A stretch of DNA of 64,000 nucleotides from Tyto alba (GCF_018691265.1 NW_024881278.1:4478001-4542000); one strand, 5' to 3'; positions 36,630-50,208 are shown, numbered from the stretch's first letter. Program-made: numbers and translations. Notes: generated by a model from the sequence alone, not told the origin.

Positions 36630-39257
36630 GGAAATAACATTCTTTTTAAAGGGGAAATAATGGCCTTTTCAAACATCTCACATTATGGAAAAAAGACATT
36701 TCGGAAATACTACTGCTCCGTTCCGTCTGTTTCTAAGATAACCATTATTAGCCACTGATTTTACAGATGCTTCGTTACTTGTGTCGTCGGTTTGTGCTTG
36801 CCTTGCCCTGCCCCTCCTTCAATCCCAGCCTCACCTCCAGCTTGCTGCTCCCTGGTGCATATCTCACCTGCTTCAGACACAGGAGAGAGACATGGAAGAC
36901 CAAGTCCTATGGTCTGCTCATTCCCCATTAAAAAATCAATCAATACATAAATAATAATTTAAAACAAAACAAAACACCCCACTTCTCTTTTCTCCAGAGC
37001 AGCCAGACTCTCGTGTTCCCACCCACGCGTGGTCACCAGCAGCAGGACCTGTTAGCACTCCATATGCTCTTCTCTCTCCCATTTTTGACTAAGGCATAAG
37101 CACGATAGCTCTTTTGTCACATCCCAAGCATTTAGGCGCTGCAGATTTTATCCCAGTGAATCACACTGGAAAGGGAAAGCGAGTTTTACGGCTGCAGCAC
37201 AGAAATGCCCACAGGGAGGCTGTCAGGACCCCGGCAGTCGCTACAGGGAAAGGTGCAGGTGATCGGTGCAAGCAAAGGCAAAGCCCAGACACCAGCCCAC
37301 GCCTCTGCCATGCCCGCTGCTGCCTACGGTTGAAAGCATCATTAAACGCAAGCGCTGGCCTTTCAGGTGAGAAGACAACAGCCACAGCCATTTAAGACTG
37401 AGGTTAATACTTCACTGAAGTCATGTCCTTAGGCAACATTTTTTCAAAAGCAGCAGCATTATTTTAAAAGCTTCACTTTCAGAAGTAACTTAAGCACTTA
37501 AATGGTAAGTCTTATTGGCTTACAGTGAGGTTTACACCCTTAACTGCCTTAAGTTACCCTTGAAATAGGCTCCAGGCTCCAGCCATTTCGCTGCTTGTCT
37601 GAGCTACCAGAGCTTCAGGACAAGGTCCGTTGTCTCTCCCTCCATGATGTTGGGTTTTTACATCCATGCCTACATCACTGGTATCTTTGGGTTCCAATGT
37701 GTTTGAAGTAATAGCTGGCCTTTTTAGTGTGGGGATGACACTGCATTCCTCATGGAGTTTAAGCTCCCTTTACTTCTGAAAGATGCAAGGAAAAGCAGCC
37801 CACCATCTTGTTGCCAAATCGTTCTCCATGGGAGATTAGATTTGAAACTCACAAAACACCAGTATTTATGAGAAGAACTGGACACAACGTGATCATAAGA
37901 CCATACCGACATTGTAGTTCCCCACCCTTTGATCTTGGCGCTGTAATGATTAATTAGTGCTAAAGTACTGGAAAAATACCTCACTTGAGGCAGTTAAAGC
38001 TTCTCTTTGTATAGATGAAAACTATGACTCACATAAAAGGATAACCCGGAAATGCAAGACCAAGAGGGTAAGATTAAAGCAGAAGCCTCTGTTCACATGC
38101 AGATGTTTACCCAACAGGACAAATTGGAGAATCTGTTTGACTTTAGGGAGTGTTTCCATTCAACTGCCTAGATTTTCCAGTCCAGGACTTGCACTGCAAG
38201 AAAGGCTAACTGTCAATGTGGAGGGTAAATTCGTCCCATAGAAAGATACGCATGTGTTTAAGGAGGCGTAAACTATAAAGAAACATCACATCTTATGGCA
38301 AATTGCAGAAAAGTAATCCTTGCCTGGAGCATTTGAAGAGATGCCATTTCTCCCTTCTGCTGTCACAGCTGCATGTTTAAATGCTTCCAAATATGCTTCA
38401 GGGTGTAAGTCCCACTACCACCACTGCTCAGGACAAAGCAAAATGTGGGAGGGAAGGCTCTTCCTTGCTTAATCCTGCAGAGTTTACATGTACCGCACCA
38501 AAAATCTGGTGCTGACCTTATCAAAGGCAAGGTACCCCGTTATAAGGCTTGGATCTCACCCTTCTTGTTTGGCCAATTGTCTATCTCTGTGTACGCACCC
38601 AGAAGAGGACAGGAACACTCAATCTAATCAGAAATGGTTTATGTGCCTCCTCGGCCAAAAACAACTGCAGTGTGGAGAGTCCAGAACCAAAGCTGACCGT
38701 AACCTGTCTTCTTTTAATGAAACAGGCCCAAGGCAGTGCCCCCAGGCTGGACCTGCACCACTGCCTGCCAGTGTGAGCAGTCACAGCTTCCCGGAGCGGG
38801 ACCTGTGTGCAGCGGCTGTACACGGCCTCATAAAGAGGGAGAGTCTTCTGAAATAAAGTGAGTAATACATAGCCCTTTCCTTAACCCAACTGCAGCTGAG
38901 TACTGCAAACGACTTCTGATTTATGTCAGATTTGTAACACTACACACAGAGACTGCTGCTTGCAACGTGCAAGCCCAGTCGACTTTTTTCAGGGACAAAT
39001 TTCAGGAAATTTGTTTGGGGTCTCTTTTCTATATGCGAAATTTAAAATTAAGTATTTGTCTTTGACTCACTGTAGTATTAAAGAGCATTTGTCACAGATG
39101 CCATGACACCACTAATAGCTTGGCTACTTGGCACCCCCATCACCCCTAACTGCAGCCAGGCTACCGGACCCCAGAAGTGGGCACCATCCTCCATGGCACA
39201 GCCTGGAATCCAGTGGTGCAGAGGACCAAGAGCACACAGCACCAGAGGTGTAATGTC
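36630..39257. other. Unique non-coding DNA
   Basis: No gene is recognised. The stretch 37420-37565 contains 'cttcactgaagtcatgtccttaggc' and 'aacttaagcacttaaatgg', faint echoes of sauropsid palindromic repeats but not enough for a call. Confidence 0.45.
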
Positions 39258-39305
39258 ATTTGGCCTGATTTTGAATCTAACTGATACACAAGTAAATGCT
39301 GTGAC
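39258..39305 (+). mobile_element. Arm of a palindromic sauropsid repeat (weak)
   Basis: 'ggcctgattttgaatctaactgatacacaagtaaatgct' resembles the arm 'ggcctgattctgatctca.ttacac.agtgtaaat'. Only one arm is visible, and it is diverged. Confidence 0.4.
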
Positions 39306-41736
39306 ATTTTCTGGGAATATATTTTTCTGTTATAGATTCTGTTCCATAAGCACATCCATAATAGCAAAATTTTGGTCTTTTGGATGGGGAAGAAAACAAT
39401 GTTATAGCTGACTTTCTCTCAGGGACAGAAATTCCAGTTTTCACATGCAGTTTGACAGTGATTTTAGGATCCACTTCTCCATACATTCAATGTTTCCGTC
39501 CATAGCATGGGTGTGGGATAACCCTTAATAGATTTGCTTTGAGATCATCACATCAAAGGTGCCCTTGAAGTACAGATCATTACTGTTGTATTGGCAGTAA
39601 GTAAATTTTAATATTAACTAGCAGAGCTACTAGAAATGATCTTGGTGGAACCTGAAAGGCAGAAGCATTGGCTGGACTTTGCATTCGTTACAAAAATTGA
39701 AACTGAGCACAGGTCCAGTAAAAGGGCAGCTAAACCTCTGAGGTGAATCACAGCCCATGGTTAGGTAACCTAGGGGCAAGGCCAAATATATTATTATACA
39801 CCCGCGTCACATGAAACAGGAAAATTGTTTTATGGTTTTGACATCCAAAACCACTTGGCTTTAGATGAATTCCACACAACCCCCAAATTGAATCAAAATC
39901 TGAGGTAGGAATACAGAATTCATAGCCTGTGTAATGACAGATCTCTGCTCCCAGAGCTTTGATCCTATCCCGGTTAAAGCTGAAGGGAAAAGTTGATATA
40001 AATAGCATTAGCTGGAAAATAAGAACTCCAGCTAGGAGGATTTCTGAGCATGCAACATTAGTTGTGCTGTGAATTCTGGAGAGAGCAAGGATCCCCTCTC
40101 CCCTCTAAAGAAGGCATTTGCCTGGGAGAGGCGGAAACCCAAGGCCAAGTCACTGATCTCAGTCAAGCAGGGTCATTGTTTGGACCCTGAATTCTCACAT
40201 AAACAGGCATGTCAGACGCCAGGCTGGTGCCTACTCATACACAGAAATACGGGGATAAGAAAGGGTACGTCCATGTGCTTGTATGTATCTGGATGTCTCT
40301 ATCCCTTCTTTTCCTCCCCTCCCTCAATTCTAACTTGGACTAAAGACATTATTCCTTCAAAGAACCTGTCAGAAACCAAACTACTTTTAGGTAAAATGTC
40401 AGCCTGAATGATGAAAATTTCAGCCTTTTCTAAAGACGAGAGAGAGAAAGATGCTTAAAAAGCCTAGAAATAAATACTTGAAGATCCTTCTTATTATGTA
40501 CACAACAGCAGCTGCTAGAGCTCCTAAACTTGGATGAAAAATGCAAGACGGAAAATGCGCTGCACAGATTAATAAGAAGCCATTGTCCTGCACTGCAAAC
40601 TAAACAAAGCAAACAAACCACAGGAGAAAGTACAGGGAGACATGAAGTTATGCACAACGCTAGGCAGTGGCTCTGGTACCTCCCTCATCACAGACAAGGA
40701 GTTCTGTCACTCGCCAAAGAAACTACAGAAGGAAGAGTCACCTCCAAGGCTGATTAACACCTTACAGAAGCAGAAGATGCCTGTAGAAAGCAGACGCAGC
40801 TTTTAACATGGGAGGAGAGCAATGGTGAGGGACAGCCGCAACGGTGAGCGGCGGCACAGGGGCCTGCGCAGGGTCTGCTCACCTCACGCGGGCTGGTCGC
40901 GGGGCTGCTGGCCGTCGTCAGGAGTTGCCAGCTTGATCCCCTTTCAGCTTTCCCGGCTACAAGAAGCCAGTGGGCCAATGCCTCCTGGATGAGAGCTGGC
41001 CTTTGGAGTAGGGCAGTGCATGGAGCCCGGATCAGCCCCACTGCGCGTCGCGTGCGCTTCCGAGCCATCCATTCCCATCTCCCCTTGGTAGCTCCTTCAC
41101 TGAGCTGTGGGTCTGGAGTGAAACCCCAAGTCTTAGCAAATTCCTCATTCTGGATTTCAAAGAGGACACCTCTGGAGGGCTGGGAGTCAATACTGAAAAC
41201 TGGTCACTGCTAATAGTTAGCGGTGCATACAGAACTGGAGTAAACAGAGACAACACTTCTTAATTCAGCTCTGAGCACTGTTTACCCCTTAGGATATCCA
41301 GTAATGTTTCCTTCCAGGGGTAACTACGAAGAGATATCCACACATCTGCCTGGCTTGCAAGGATGTCAGGAGAAAAGCGCTCAACAAAGAGCTGTATCTT
41401 ACATCACACCCTAAATGCAGGAAGCCTCGGGGCTTTGGCATACCTTTGTGAGGAGAAAATTTCTAAGTCGAGGGCTCTCTCAGTGCAGGAACACCCTATC
41501 CTCCAGCACTGACACACTTAATCCACAGCCCCATCAGCCAGAACTTCCCACCACCCACAATTCCTGAATGATGGAGTGACTTCTATTTATACCCAGATAC
41601 ACCACTGGCAACCAACTAATTACTTCAGTGTAGCCCAGCAGCAAAAGCAGAGGAGTGAGATGCAGAGCCATTTGCGGCTGTGTCATACCCACACATTTTT
41701 TCTGTGCTGTAGTTCCACATCTCTCTCTCTAAAAAG
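39306..41736. other. Unique non-coding DNA
   Basis: No gene or repeat family is recognised. Positions 40825-40935 form a small GC- and CpG-richer patch. Confidence 0.5.

Positions 41737-41764
<28 letters not shown>
41737..41764. repeat. A28 homopolymer
   Basis: Twenty-eight A residues, preceded by ctctctctctaaaaag. No retroelement body is recognised. Confidence 0.95.
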
Positions 41765-41768
<4 letters not shown>

Positions 41769-42058
41769 CTACATGCTTAGCACATTTGTAAAGTGCTCTG
41801 AGACTTCACTGGGATCCGCTGGTATTTCCAGACACAAAATCCAAACACTGAGTCTTTAGCTCAGTTTTGCAGTTCTGGTGTTTCATATTCTAGATGTTCT
41901 TGGGTATTGCCTTGTCACAATTGCAATTGAATAGTCCCCCTTTTTGTCCTGGTTATCTTCAAGAGATTTATCAGAACAATCCAGACTGGTTTTGTAAATT
42001 TAAGTGCATATTGATGATGAAAGATAGCTTTTCAACTGGAGACAATTTTAGAATTGGT

Positions 42059-42075
42059 GGGGGGGGGGGGGGGGG
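42059..42075 (+). repeat. G17 homopolymer
   Basis: Seventeen uninterrupted G residues followed by tggcgggga. Long mononucleotide G tracts are rare in vertebrate DNA, and this one can support several G-quadruplex registers. Confidence 0.95.
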
Positions 42076-42262
42076 TGGCGGGGAGAGGATTCCATTTTCC
42101 TTTGCTTTTTTTTAGGCTCATTCCAAAAAGAAAGCCAACCCCTGCCCTATTTTGGACAGGTGGAGGAGAAAAATAGATATTTCTGTAAATGGACGTGTAC
42201 CAAAACATATGCTACAAAACTAGGTTCATTCTGGCTGGTAGGAGGCTCTGGAGTGTTTGGGG

Positions 42263-42291
<29 letters not shown>
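42263..42291. repeat. A29 homopolymer
   Basis: Twenty-nine A residues only about 190 bp downstream of the G17 tract, following 'tttgggg'. No element body is recognised. Confidence 0.95.
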
Positions 42292-42293
<2 letters not shown>

Positions 42294-42780
42294 AGTAAAG
42301 ACTCCCAAGCCCACCAAGAACAAAACCAGGCAAGCTACTACAGCTGTTCAGCTGTTCAGCTCCTGGGTGGACCCGATGCTGGGAAGACGCTGCCGGCATT
42401 TCCTCCCCAGCTCCACATCTGTGTTACCAGAGGTCTCAACAGCGACCTGCCAGGAGGTACCACAGGTTACCCAAAAAACCCACTCTGAAAGGCAAGAGGT
42501 GAATGGGAAACACTGCTGCCCTGTCGCACCGGCAAGAGCCCACTCTCTGTTTTGAACACCCCGTGCGCAGATGCCGGCGGGGAGGAGCGCGTTCCCTTTG
42601 GGCTGGGGCAGGCAGACTGGTTTGGTGACTCTTTCATTTGCTTTTCCTTGGCCCCCGCACACCAGGTGCTGCCCCTCATAATCCTAATCTGTCCCCGTGG
42701 TGCGGCGCCCCGTCCTGCCTTCCTGCACGGCAGCGCAAGCAGCTTCTGCACTTTCATTATGATCAAGAGAAGATGATCTT
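42292..42780. other. GC-rich unique DNA
   Basis: It is GC-rich with moderate CpG at 42370-42720. Near 42340 is a small 9-bp tandem repeat, 'cagctgttcagctgttcag'. No promoter element or exon can be supported. Confidence 0.45.
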
Positions 42781-42960
42781 ATGGCCACGGGTAGGGATTA
42801 GAGGTTGGTATCTGTGTCCTATTTCAGGCTATGCTGTTGGGCAAATTATTTAAGATTTCCATACTTCCCTGTAAAGAAACTTTACATTTGGAGATGAGGA
42901 AATTACCATCCTTCCTTCCCCCTTTGAGTTAAATATCTGTCAATTCTTTGTGAGATGCAA
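42781..42960 (+). mobile_element. Degraded MIR-like SINE (weak)
   Basis: Blocks 'gattagaggttggtatctgtgtcctatttcaggctatgctgttgggcaaattatttaag' and 'tggagatgaggaaattacca' resemble MIR's '...tgtgtgac.ttgggcaa.ttacttaa' and '.aaatgagg..a' parts. The identity is low. Confidence 0.35.
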
Positions 42961-43839
42961 AGGGATCAAAATCCCACACAAACCCGCCTGCAGATGCTTT
43001 CCACTGGATTCTATACCTAGAGGATCCCTCTGAAACGCAAACTTCAGGCCCTTCCCAATTAAACAAGGTACTCGTTCCTATACCTAAGCTAAAGGAAGTG
43101 GAATAGTCCCTATGGAAATAACCATCATATTCAAAACTAATACCTTTCCTTGCACCTGGAAAGGAACTGTCGATTGCGAGGCACCTGCGTAACACGCAGC
43201 CTGAGGGAAGCGCCTCTCGCCAGGCGCGTTCCTGTGCTGGCTCAAGGTCTCAGGGGCGTTCAAGAGGGACCAGCACAGCCGTAACCTGCCCTGAGCTGGC
43301 AGAGGAGACGGAGGACACCAAGCACCACGGGTGAAGGGAGGAGTCGCAGCCCTCATAGCTCTCTCAAGGGTAAAAGCTAAGCCTGGTAAAACTGCTTCAT
43401 CCCACCGTGAACGCCGGTGGGGCGGCTGGATGTGGCAGAGGCTCAGGCTGGAGCCTGCCTGCAGATACCCCGAGATAGGAAGCTCTCAGAAGGAAAAGAA
43501 AAATCTGCTTTCTGTCTCCTGTCATGGAAGCTGTGTCAGAAAACTGGAGTTGCACGCGTGTTTATCTGAAACACAAAGCCAGTTCATGGATGTGGCTCTG
43601 CTGATCACGTTTTAACCCATTTAAGAGCCCAGCCAACAAAATCACTTTTAGTTCAACTTATTCCTGGAATAGCGTGTGGGACACCGACCATAATATCTCA
43701 AAGGAAAGTCACCGCTGTTTTGCAAAACCTGGGCTCATTTTTTCCAACCAGTGTCCCATTTCAGCTACAGAAAATTGCTGTCTAAAGGTGCAAATACCAT
43801 TTTTTTCATCAGTGTAACAACAAACAAAGCACAGTTGTA
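42961..43839. other. Unique non-coding DNA
   Basis: No gene or repeat is recognised. Positions 43190-43460 are moderately GC-rich. Confidence 0.5.
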
Positions 43840-44240
43840 GCTCATTTAATTAAGAGGGCTAATTTCCCTCAACTGTCTGTTAAGGCATCACACAGGTGTT
43901 CCATTTCAGAGAGTATTAGTACACGGTGCTCTAAGCCTAAAAGCTAATTTTCAACATAACCTAATAATGTCAGTAATAATGACCTGTGATTATTGCATTG
44001 TGGATCAGAACCTATGATACTTAAAATAATTAGCATCAAAGCCTAACTAGTAGCTTGCTAAATTCATTATCAGCCATAAACCATCTGCACTGAATTGAAC
44101 TTTAAACTGAACATTGGCGTGGGCTCCCCTCACCTGTTGGAGGCAGCATTTTAACAAATTTAATTTGGAAACGTAGTTAAAGTTTTGGTCACTGATATTT
44201 TCTTGAAGGAAGAAACTCTAGATTTAGCACAAAATACAAT
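43840..44240. promoter_or_regulatory. Candidate conserved non-coding element
   Basis: About 400 bp is rich in homeodomain-like cores ('catttaattaagagggctaattt', 'cctaataatg', 'aaaataattagcatc', 'caaatttaattt'). It also has CACCTG E-boxes ('cacaggtgtt', 'tcacctgttgg') and a 'tgattattgcattgtgg' C/EBP- or Pbx-like block. There are no CpG clusters or simple repeats. This is the densest homeodomain-motif stretch in the window. Function is inferred. Confidence 0.35.
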
Positions 44241-45795
44241 TTGATTAAAAAGCACAAGCTATTTTATGTGGTCCCCGCTGTGTTTGGAGCACACGTTCCC
44301 CCAGACTGGGGAATTGCTACAGGAATTACGACACTGACCAAACCCATGATCCAGTGAAGCCCATTAACCTCTTAGCAGGCATCTCCGGGGGCTTCAGAGG
44401 GTGACAGGGCTGAAGCTGACTTAAGCAAAGCAAACTTGGGTTAGACTTGACACAGAAGATTCCTCAGTGCCTCTTCACCCAAGAGGTTATCCTCATACTT
44501 TTTACACCCCTTCTTGACTCCATCTGACCTTCTTGGCCTGGCAGCCGAGGTCAGATGGAGACTCGGCTGTCCTCCGTCTCTGGAAAGGAGATGCCCATTT
44601 CTTAGGAGGTGATTGGCCACACTTGGTGAGCTGGGGAAGGAAGGAAGGAGTAAGAATAGAGGCTCGGAGTCCTGCTTTCACCAGGGACTAGCTCAGATCA
44701 CTCGCTCCCCTTTAATAACTAAAGGAGAAATAAACTTTTCTCAAAACACAGTCAATAGCAATGAAGGAGAGAGAAGGGCTTTGAAGTGTAGCTCTTCCTC
44801 TTGGTTAAAGTGGGAAGAGGTGGGATCACAGCAAGTGCCTATGAGCAGCCAGTAATTATGGACATGAAAGTGGGATGACTTGGAGGAGGTCAGGAGCCCT
44901 TGGCTCCTTCACTAGTTTATGGTTCGTAGACTTTTCCCCAGGGATGCTCCAGCTTGCCCATAACTATCTCATTTTGTGGCTAACACGTCTGTTGCTAATG
45001 GCTGCAAGTTTCATTTGATGCTCAGTGCCTACCACCACAATGGAGGGGTTTGGAGGCCGCACCCTCCCCCTGACAAAGAGATGCAGGCACACGACCGAGG
45101 CTGGTGGCTGCAGCATCCACACCGGCAACCTCAGCTGGGAACCAGAGAGCAAACCCGAGGCGAAGGCTGCCCTAAGCTGGCAGGAATCACTTAGCCTGTA
45201 CCTGTGCCACGGAGCAGAACAACCAGAACACCAGTCCCTGAGTAATAAGCAGTATTTCATACATTACTAACACACAGGATAGCTGCGCTGATGAACGGTT
45301 TGTAGTTATTAATATCCGTGGAGTCCAAGCTGACACCTGAAGCTCAGTCTGCACTTGAACCTTCTGCAGGTGCTCAGATTTACTGATGTAGATCTGCCTG
45401 ACAAAACCCACCACCACCACCACCAAAGGCCTGAAAACACGCTGCTGATTTGGAGAAGAATTTCCTCCTTGTATCCAGTAAAGTTCAGAGAAGAAAATCA
45501 CTCGGCCGGGATGTATAGCTGTTAATACCCTCTCACAAGCTTTCCCACCCACAGAATGAATAGCAAAAACCAGTTGGCTTTGGGGTATAAACCAAATTAG
45601 AAACAGGGAAGGGAAACCTACCAAGTACCCACAAGGAGTTTGGCTAAAGAACTGTGATGCTTCTGCATATTTGACTTGATATTCTCCCACATAAAATCAG
45701 AGGGAGGCCAAAGCCTAAACATTCAATTGCTTTTAAAAATTCTACTTTAGGCCTTTAATCCAATACGGGAGATTTTTAAAACTTTGTCCTGATGC

Positions 45796-45799
<4 letters not shown>
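44241..45799. other. Unique non-coding DNA
   Basis: No gene is recognised. The interval contains a six-unit CCA microsatellite at about 45408-45425 and a small GGAA run near 44636. Confidence 0.5.

Positions 45800-45828
<29 letters not shown>
45800..45828. repeat. A29 homopolymer
   Basis: Twenty-nine A residues following 'gatgcaatt' in an AT-rich neighbourhood. No element body is recognised. Confidence 0.95.
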
Positions 45829-45830
<2 letters not shown>

Positions 45831-47336
45831 TCAACCCAGTCGAAATCACATTGGAAGTCAGGCATCCTAAATGTGCTCTTTCTCCTATTTATCCCAGCTG
45901 CCACATTGTCACATTGACATGGGTGAGTCTCCCTGAGACCAGTCATGGTCAGTACATGGGAGGATGATCCTTAAAGAAAAAAAATCTCCTGGACTGAAAA
46001 TATTAGAAAATATCTTTGGTGACTCCTGTAGATCATTCCTGGATTTGTTAGGGCATAGCATTGCTACAGGAGGCTCTGGCTGTGCTGTAAAAGGCTCCCT
46101 GAGCTCACTTGTGTTCCTGAAAAATCCCAGAGGAGTTTTTATATGATTATGAGCATCTTAGTGAATATTCACCCTGGACTATTAGAATTTTATTTCATTT
46201 CTATTGTTAATTACATTTTTGACTATCCTTTATCTGTACTGGGAGAAGGTTTTTTTGTAATCTCATTAAAAAAAAAAAACAAAAAACAGTAAAAATAAAG
46301 TCCTTTGATGTTATTCAAACAAGAATAAAGTGACTCTGATAAGTTTTCATCTCTTTCCTATTCTTTTAAAGTTTTGGGCTTTTTTCAATACTTTATACCC
46401 TTTTGCCAGCAAGAAAAGAGATTAGAAGTGGGGCAGGGGGTGTGTGTGGCAGGGAGCAGGAGAAGAAAATGATAGCCACTCTTTAACCTTTTTTTAAAAG
46501 AAAATGGAAACACTTTTGTGGAGATGGGTCATCGGTACCCCAGTAAACCGCCCAGCTAGTTTTGTCATTTTCCTGTACTTTCACACTTAGCAAAATAGGT
46601 TCTTTAGTAAAACCTGCAGCTTCCCCTAAGGCTGAGAAGTAACACGGACACCGCGCGGGCTGACAGGGCCAGCAGAACTCACTGATATCCTGGTATCGTT
46701 CAAAAGCTGCCGTGCTGCTTTACAGGCAGCAGCTGCTGGACAGGCATTTCTCCTCTGGCCCAATTTTTCTTGGCGTTACAGGACTGATTGTGGAAGCTGG
46801 ACACTGTGCCCGCATTTGGGTTTTGTCCTGGGCTGACGTGAGATGAAAGCTTCTGCTGAGGTTAACACAACGAACGCGAAAACGAGACAAAGGCTGGTGA
46901 CAACCTTTGTATGATCCTGTTCTTTTTTTTTAAAAAAAAAAAAAATATTGTAGACATTTGGTCTGATCTGTTTAAGTGTTAATGCCTTTTAAACAAGTGG
47001 GCAAACCCACTGGCAGTGTTCAGGGCTTTCAGACCCAGCCTCCTGCACAGCCTCGACTGCACCGAGGTTTCCTTCCCTCCAGACCTATCTTCTGCAAAGC
47101 CTCTCAGCCAAGCAGGTCCTCCACCTTCCTCGCTCCTAGGTGGAGTTTAGAGCACTTCACCTGCCCTTACAAGTCAGCGAGCAATAAGTCTGCAGCACCC
47201 TGCAGGGCTACAAAACCTCCCGCGAGGGTGGAGCAGGAAGAGACTCCTGCAGTTCTCCTGCCAGCTATCCAGAGGTGTGCAGTGCCATGAACGACACCGG
47301 GCAGCCGTGCGTGGGGAGGGAGAATGGGTGCTCGGA
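45829..47336. other. Unique AT-rich non-coding DNA
   Basis: No gene is recognised. An A12-C-A5 tract lies at about 46268-46285, and a T9A13-type tract near 46923-46945 forms an AT palindrome (tttttttttaaaaaaaaa). Confidence 0.5.
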
Positions 47337-47417
47337 GGAACACAGATGAAAAGAAAGGAAGAGGAGAGAAAGGAAAGGAAGGAATAGAAGGAGGCAGAGA
47401 GAGAGAAAGACCGGGGG
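47337..47417 (+). repeat. Purine-rich (GGAAA)n-like tract
   Basis: About 80 bp is almost entirely A and G with irregular GAAA/GGAA/GAGA units and few pyrimidine interruptions. It may form H-DNA under torsion. It is not a clean microsatellite. Confidence 0.8.
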
Positions 47418-50208
47418 AAAAAATTAGGTATTATCAAACTACTGGAATGTGCTTTTGCAGGGTTTCATAGGGATGGCACGTGCAGAACAGGAGTAAGGAT
47501 GACAAGAAAACAGAAAGAGAGCTACACTACAAATGAAAATGAAGACCAGGTCTCCGGTTCACCTGGAAGGAGGAAGGTGTATAGGGACTTAGGTAGCCTA
47601 TGGGAAAGAAAAAATTTGGTTCTGAAGCATTTGGCATCAATTCTTCTGTACCTCCACAAGTGGGATTCCAGTCTTCCTGTAGAAACTTTTGCATTCTCTG
47701 CACACAAAGCCACACCGTGAGTTACATGCAGGACTCCTTGACAGTCACACAGTTTGTAACCCCATTCCCACTCCTTCCAACAACCCGATGCAACCAAAAT
47801 GTTACTCATTGCAACTTTCTGGGGTTTTATTCAGCATGAAATGAAAATCACGCAGCAGAAATGTACCAATTTCCATCAGTAAGAGAAACTGCCCACGGAG
47901 ACCACTTTGCTCAGGGTTTTGCTCTCTGGGCACCAGGAGAAATGCACTGGGCTCTGGGGAGAAGAAATCACTCTCCACAAGAGCGAGTGCCACGTTGTTA
48001 ATCTTCATCTTCAAACTCATCTTTGGATAGCAGTCTGTGGGAGAAACTGAAACATGGGGCAAAGCCTCATCTCCAAGCGAATAACATCAACAGCTGAGGC
48101 TTTTACACGATGTCTGGCGTTGGCCAGCGATGAAGGATTTCACTGCAGCCACAAACCTGTTGTTCCACCTCCCTCCATACACACACGTATGCGCAAATAC
48201 GCACACAGAGTCCAACGGCTAAATTTTCCAGGTCAGCCCACGCTTTCCCCCATCACCCATGTCCCACGACGTCGCTGCCCGGCTTTGGAGCCTGCACCTG
48301 AGCCCAGTGCGCCGTGGCTCCCAGCTGCCGTTTCAGGGAGGAAGAGGAGCAGACTGCAGCTCTCTGGGCTACACCCCCCTCCCAGGACTGCCTCGAAGCA
48401 CGTAGGCACCCCTCGTCATTTAACCAGCCGGGACTAGATAGACCCTCACAGCACCTGGGGCCCGGATCCTGAGGAAGCGTGAGCCATCGCCACCTTGCCA
48501 AAGAGGTATTTTGATGGCTCCATGCCGTGGTGCTGGTGCAAATGATTCTTCAAGAATCCTTTCAGGTACATTATTAATTCACAAGGGAACCTGTCGATAG
48601 ATTTTCATTGCATCGCACAGCCAACCTTAAGACCAAAAATGAACGGAGGTGTTCAATCAGAGCGGCCCCCTCCAGTTCCCACGTTGAGGAGCTGAGCCAG
48701 ATCTACATCTGAACTCTGCAGCTTGGGCCCGTTCTTAGCTCTGATGCTCGGCAAGCCGAAGGGACTCGGGAGGTTCTCCATATTGCTTATAAGCATCCAT
48801 CAAAACAACTGTAAATGAGTTATGTTTCAAGTATGCAAGAACTTGCTTCTCCATGCCAAAAAACGATTAGTGTTCTCAGGCTTCCAGCAATGCAAAGCAG
48901 AGTCTGAAATGTCCTGATGAGAGATATATGCATTTCCTCTTAGACAATTAATATTAGGGGTGGGTTTTATTGCTATTCTTTTTTATGTTGTTAACATCCT
49001 GCCCTCTTTCCTGGTTCCTCCCAAAGAGCTACAATGCAATTTGCAAAACTCCCCTTTGTAAGATGTAAACATTTACTAAACATTGTCTTTCCACTTTGTA
49101 TTATGACAAAAGAATAGAAGTCGAGATGTTAAATATATTTCTGTATTTGCATCTGAAAGCCCCAGGCCTTCCTGAACATACTTGTAGATAACTTCCATTG
49201 TTTCGAGCACGTTACCTTTTCTGTAGATCATCATCTCCACGAAAATCCAAAGGCAAGGTCTTTGCTGAAACACTGCGTAGGACCCGCTTCTCACCCAGTG
49301 CCTTACAAATGTATTAATGCCATAGGATGGTCACCCATGTTATTCCACCTCATTATTTAATATGGAGACATACACAGCCTGGCCTGCAAACTCACCGCTG
49401 GGGACTTGGAAAGGGGTGGCTTTATTCTCCAGTGCAATTACAGCTAAACCAGAGGTTGAAACTACGTCTGCAGAGTCATTCCTGGAGCTGTGATGCACTT
49501 TGGCAGCAAAGCCTTGGGTGGTTAAGAGTAATCCAACAGCCTTTGGGGGGTGGCCAGGCTGGATCACCTCTCACGGGGCTTGTGTGTGCTGCAGAGCAAA
49601 CCCACCCGCTGCCCAAGCAGCCTGGGAGGGCAGCACGCGCTGGCGAACCCCGACTCTAGCGCAGAAACCACCGGCAAGCCGAAAACTCTCCCGGGTTTTC
49701 TCTGAAGCCAGAAACACCTGGAAACACTTCAATCGCCTCCCTCACGTCTCCACTAGATAGAAGAAATCCAGTGGCTTCATCAACTCTGCCTTTGCCAGAA
49801 GCCTTCATAATGAAAACAGGACCTTAAACCTAGTTTTGACGAAGCGTGGAGTACCCAAAGCCTCCTTTTCCAGCCTCCTCGTTAAATACCTATCTGTGGC
49901 CCCAAGCAGAACTTGGCCACCTCAGCAGCACACAGCAGCAGACCCACATTGATCTTGTTTTCTCTCCTTTTGTGTTTGCTTCCCTCTCTGCATGCTATAA
50001 ACATGGTCCTGTATTTCACAGATGGTAAGAGATGGCATTACATTCACCGATGTTGTAACGTTCTCCAAGGGCTTAAAATAAAACTAGCTTTCAGAATTGC
50101 ATTTCATATCCTTAAGCAAATGCTTTTTCTTTCCCGCTCTTCCCCACAATTTTGTGCATGTGCGTGCTCTTGCATTTTTTCATGAGTAAAGAGCATAGTT
50201 TACTCCAT
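47418..50208. other. Unique non-coding DNA
   Basis: There is no gene or confident repeat over about 2.8 kb. Positions 48250-48380 are GC-rich. Frames of 60-127 codons overlap on both strands without domains. Confidence 0.5.
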
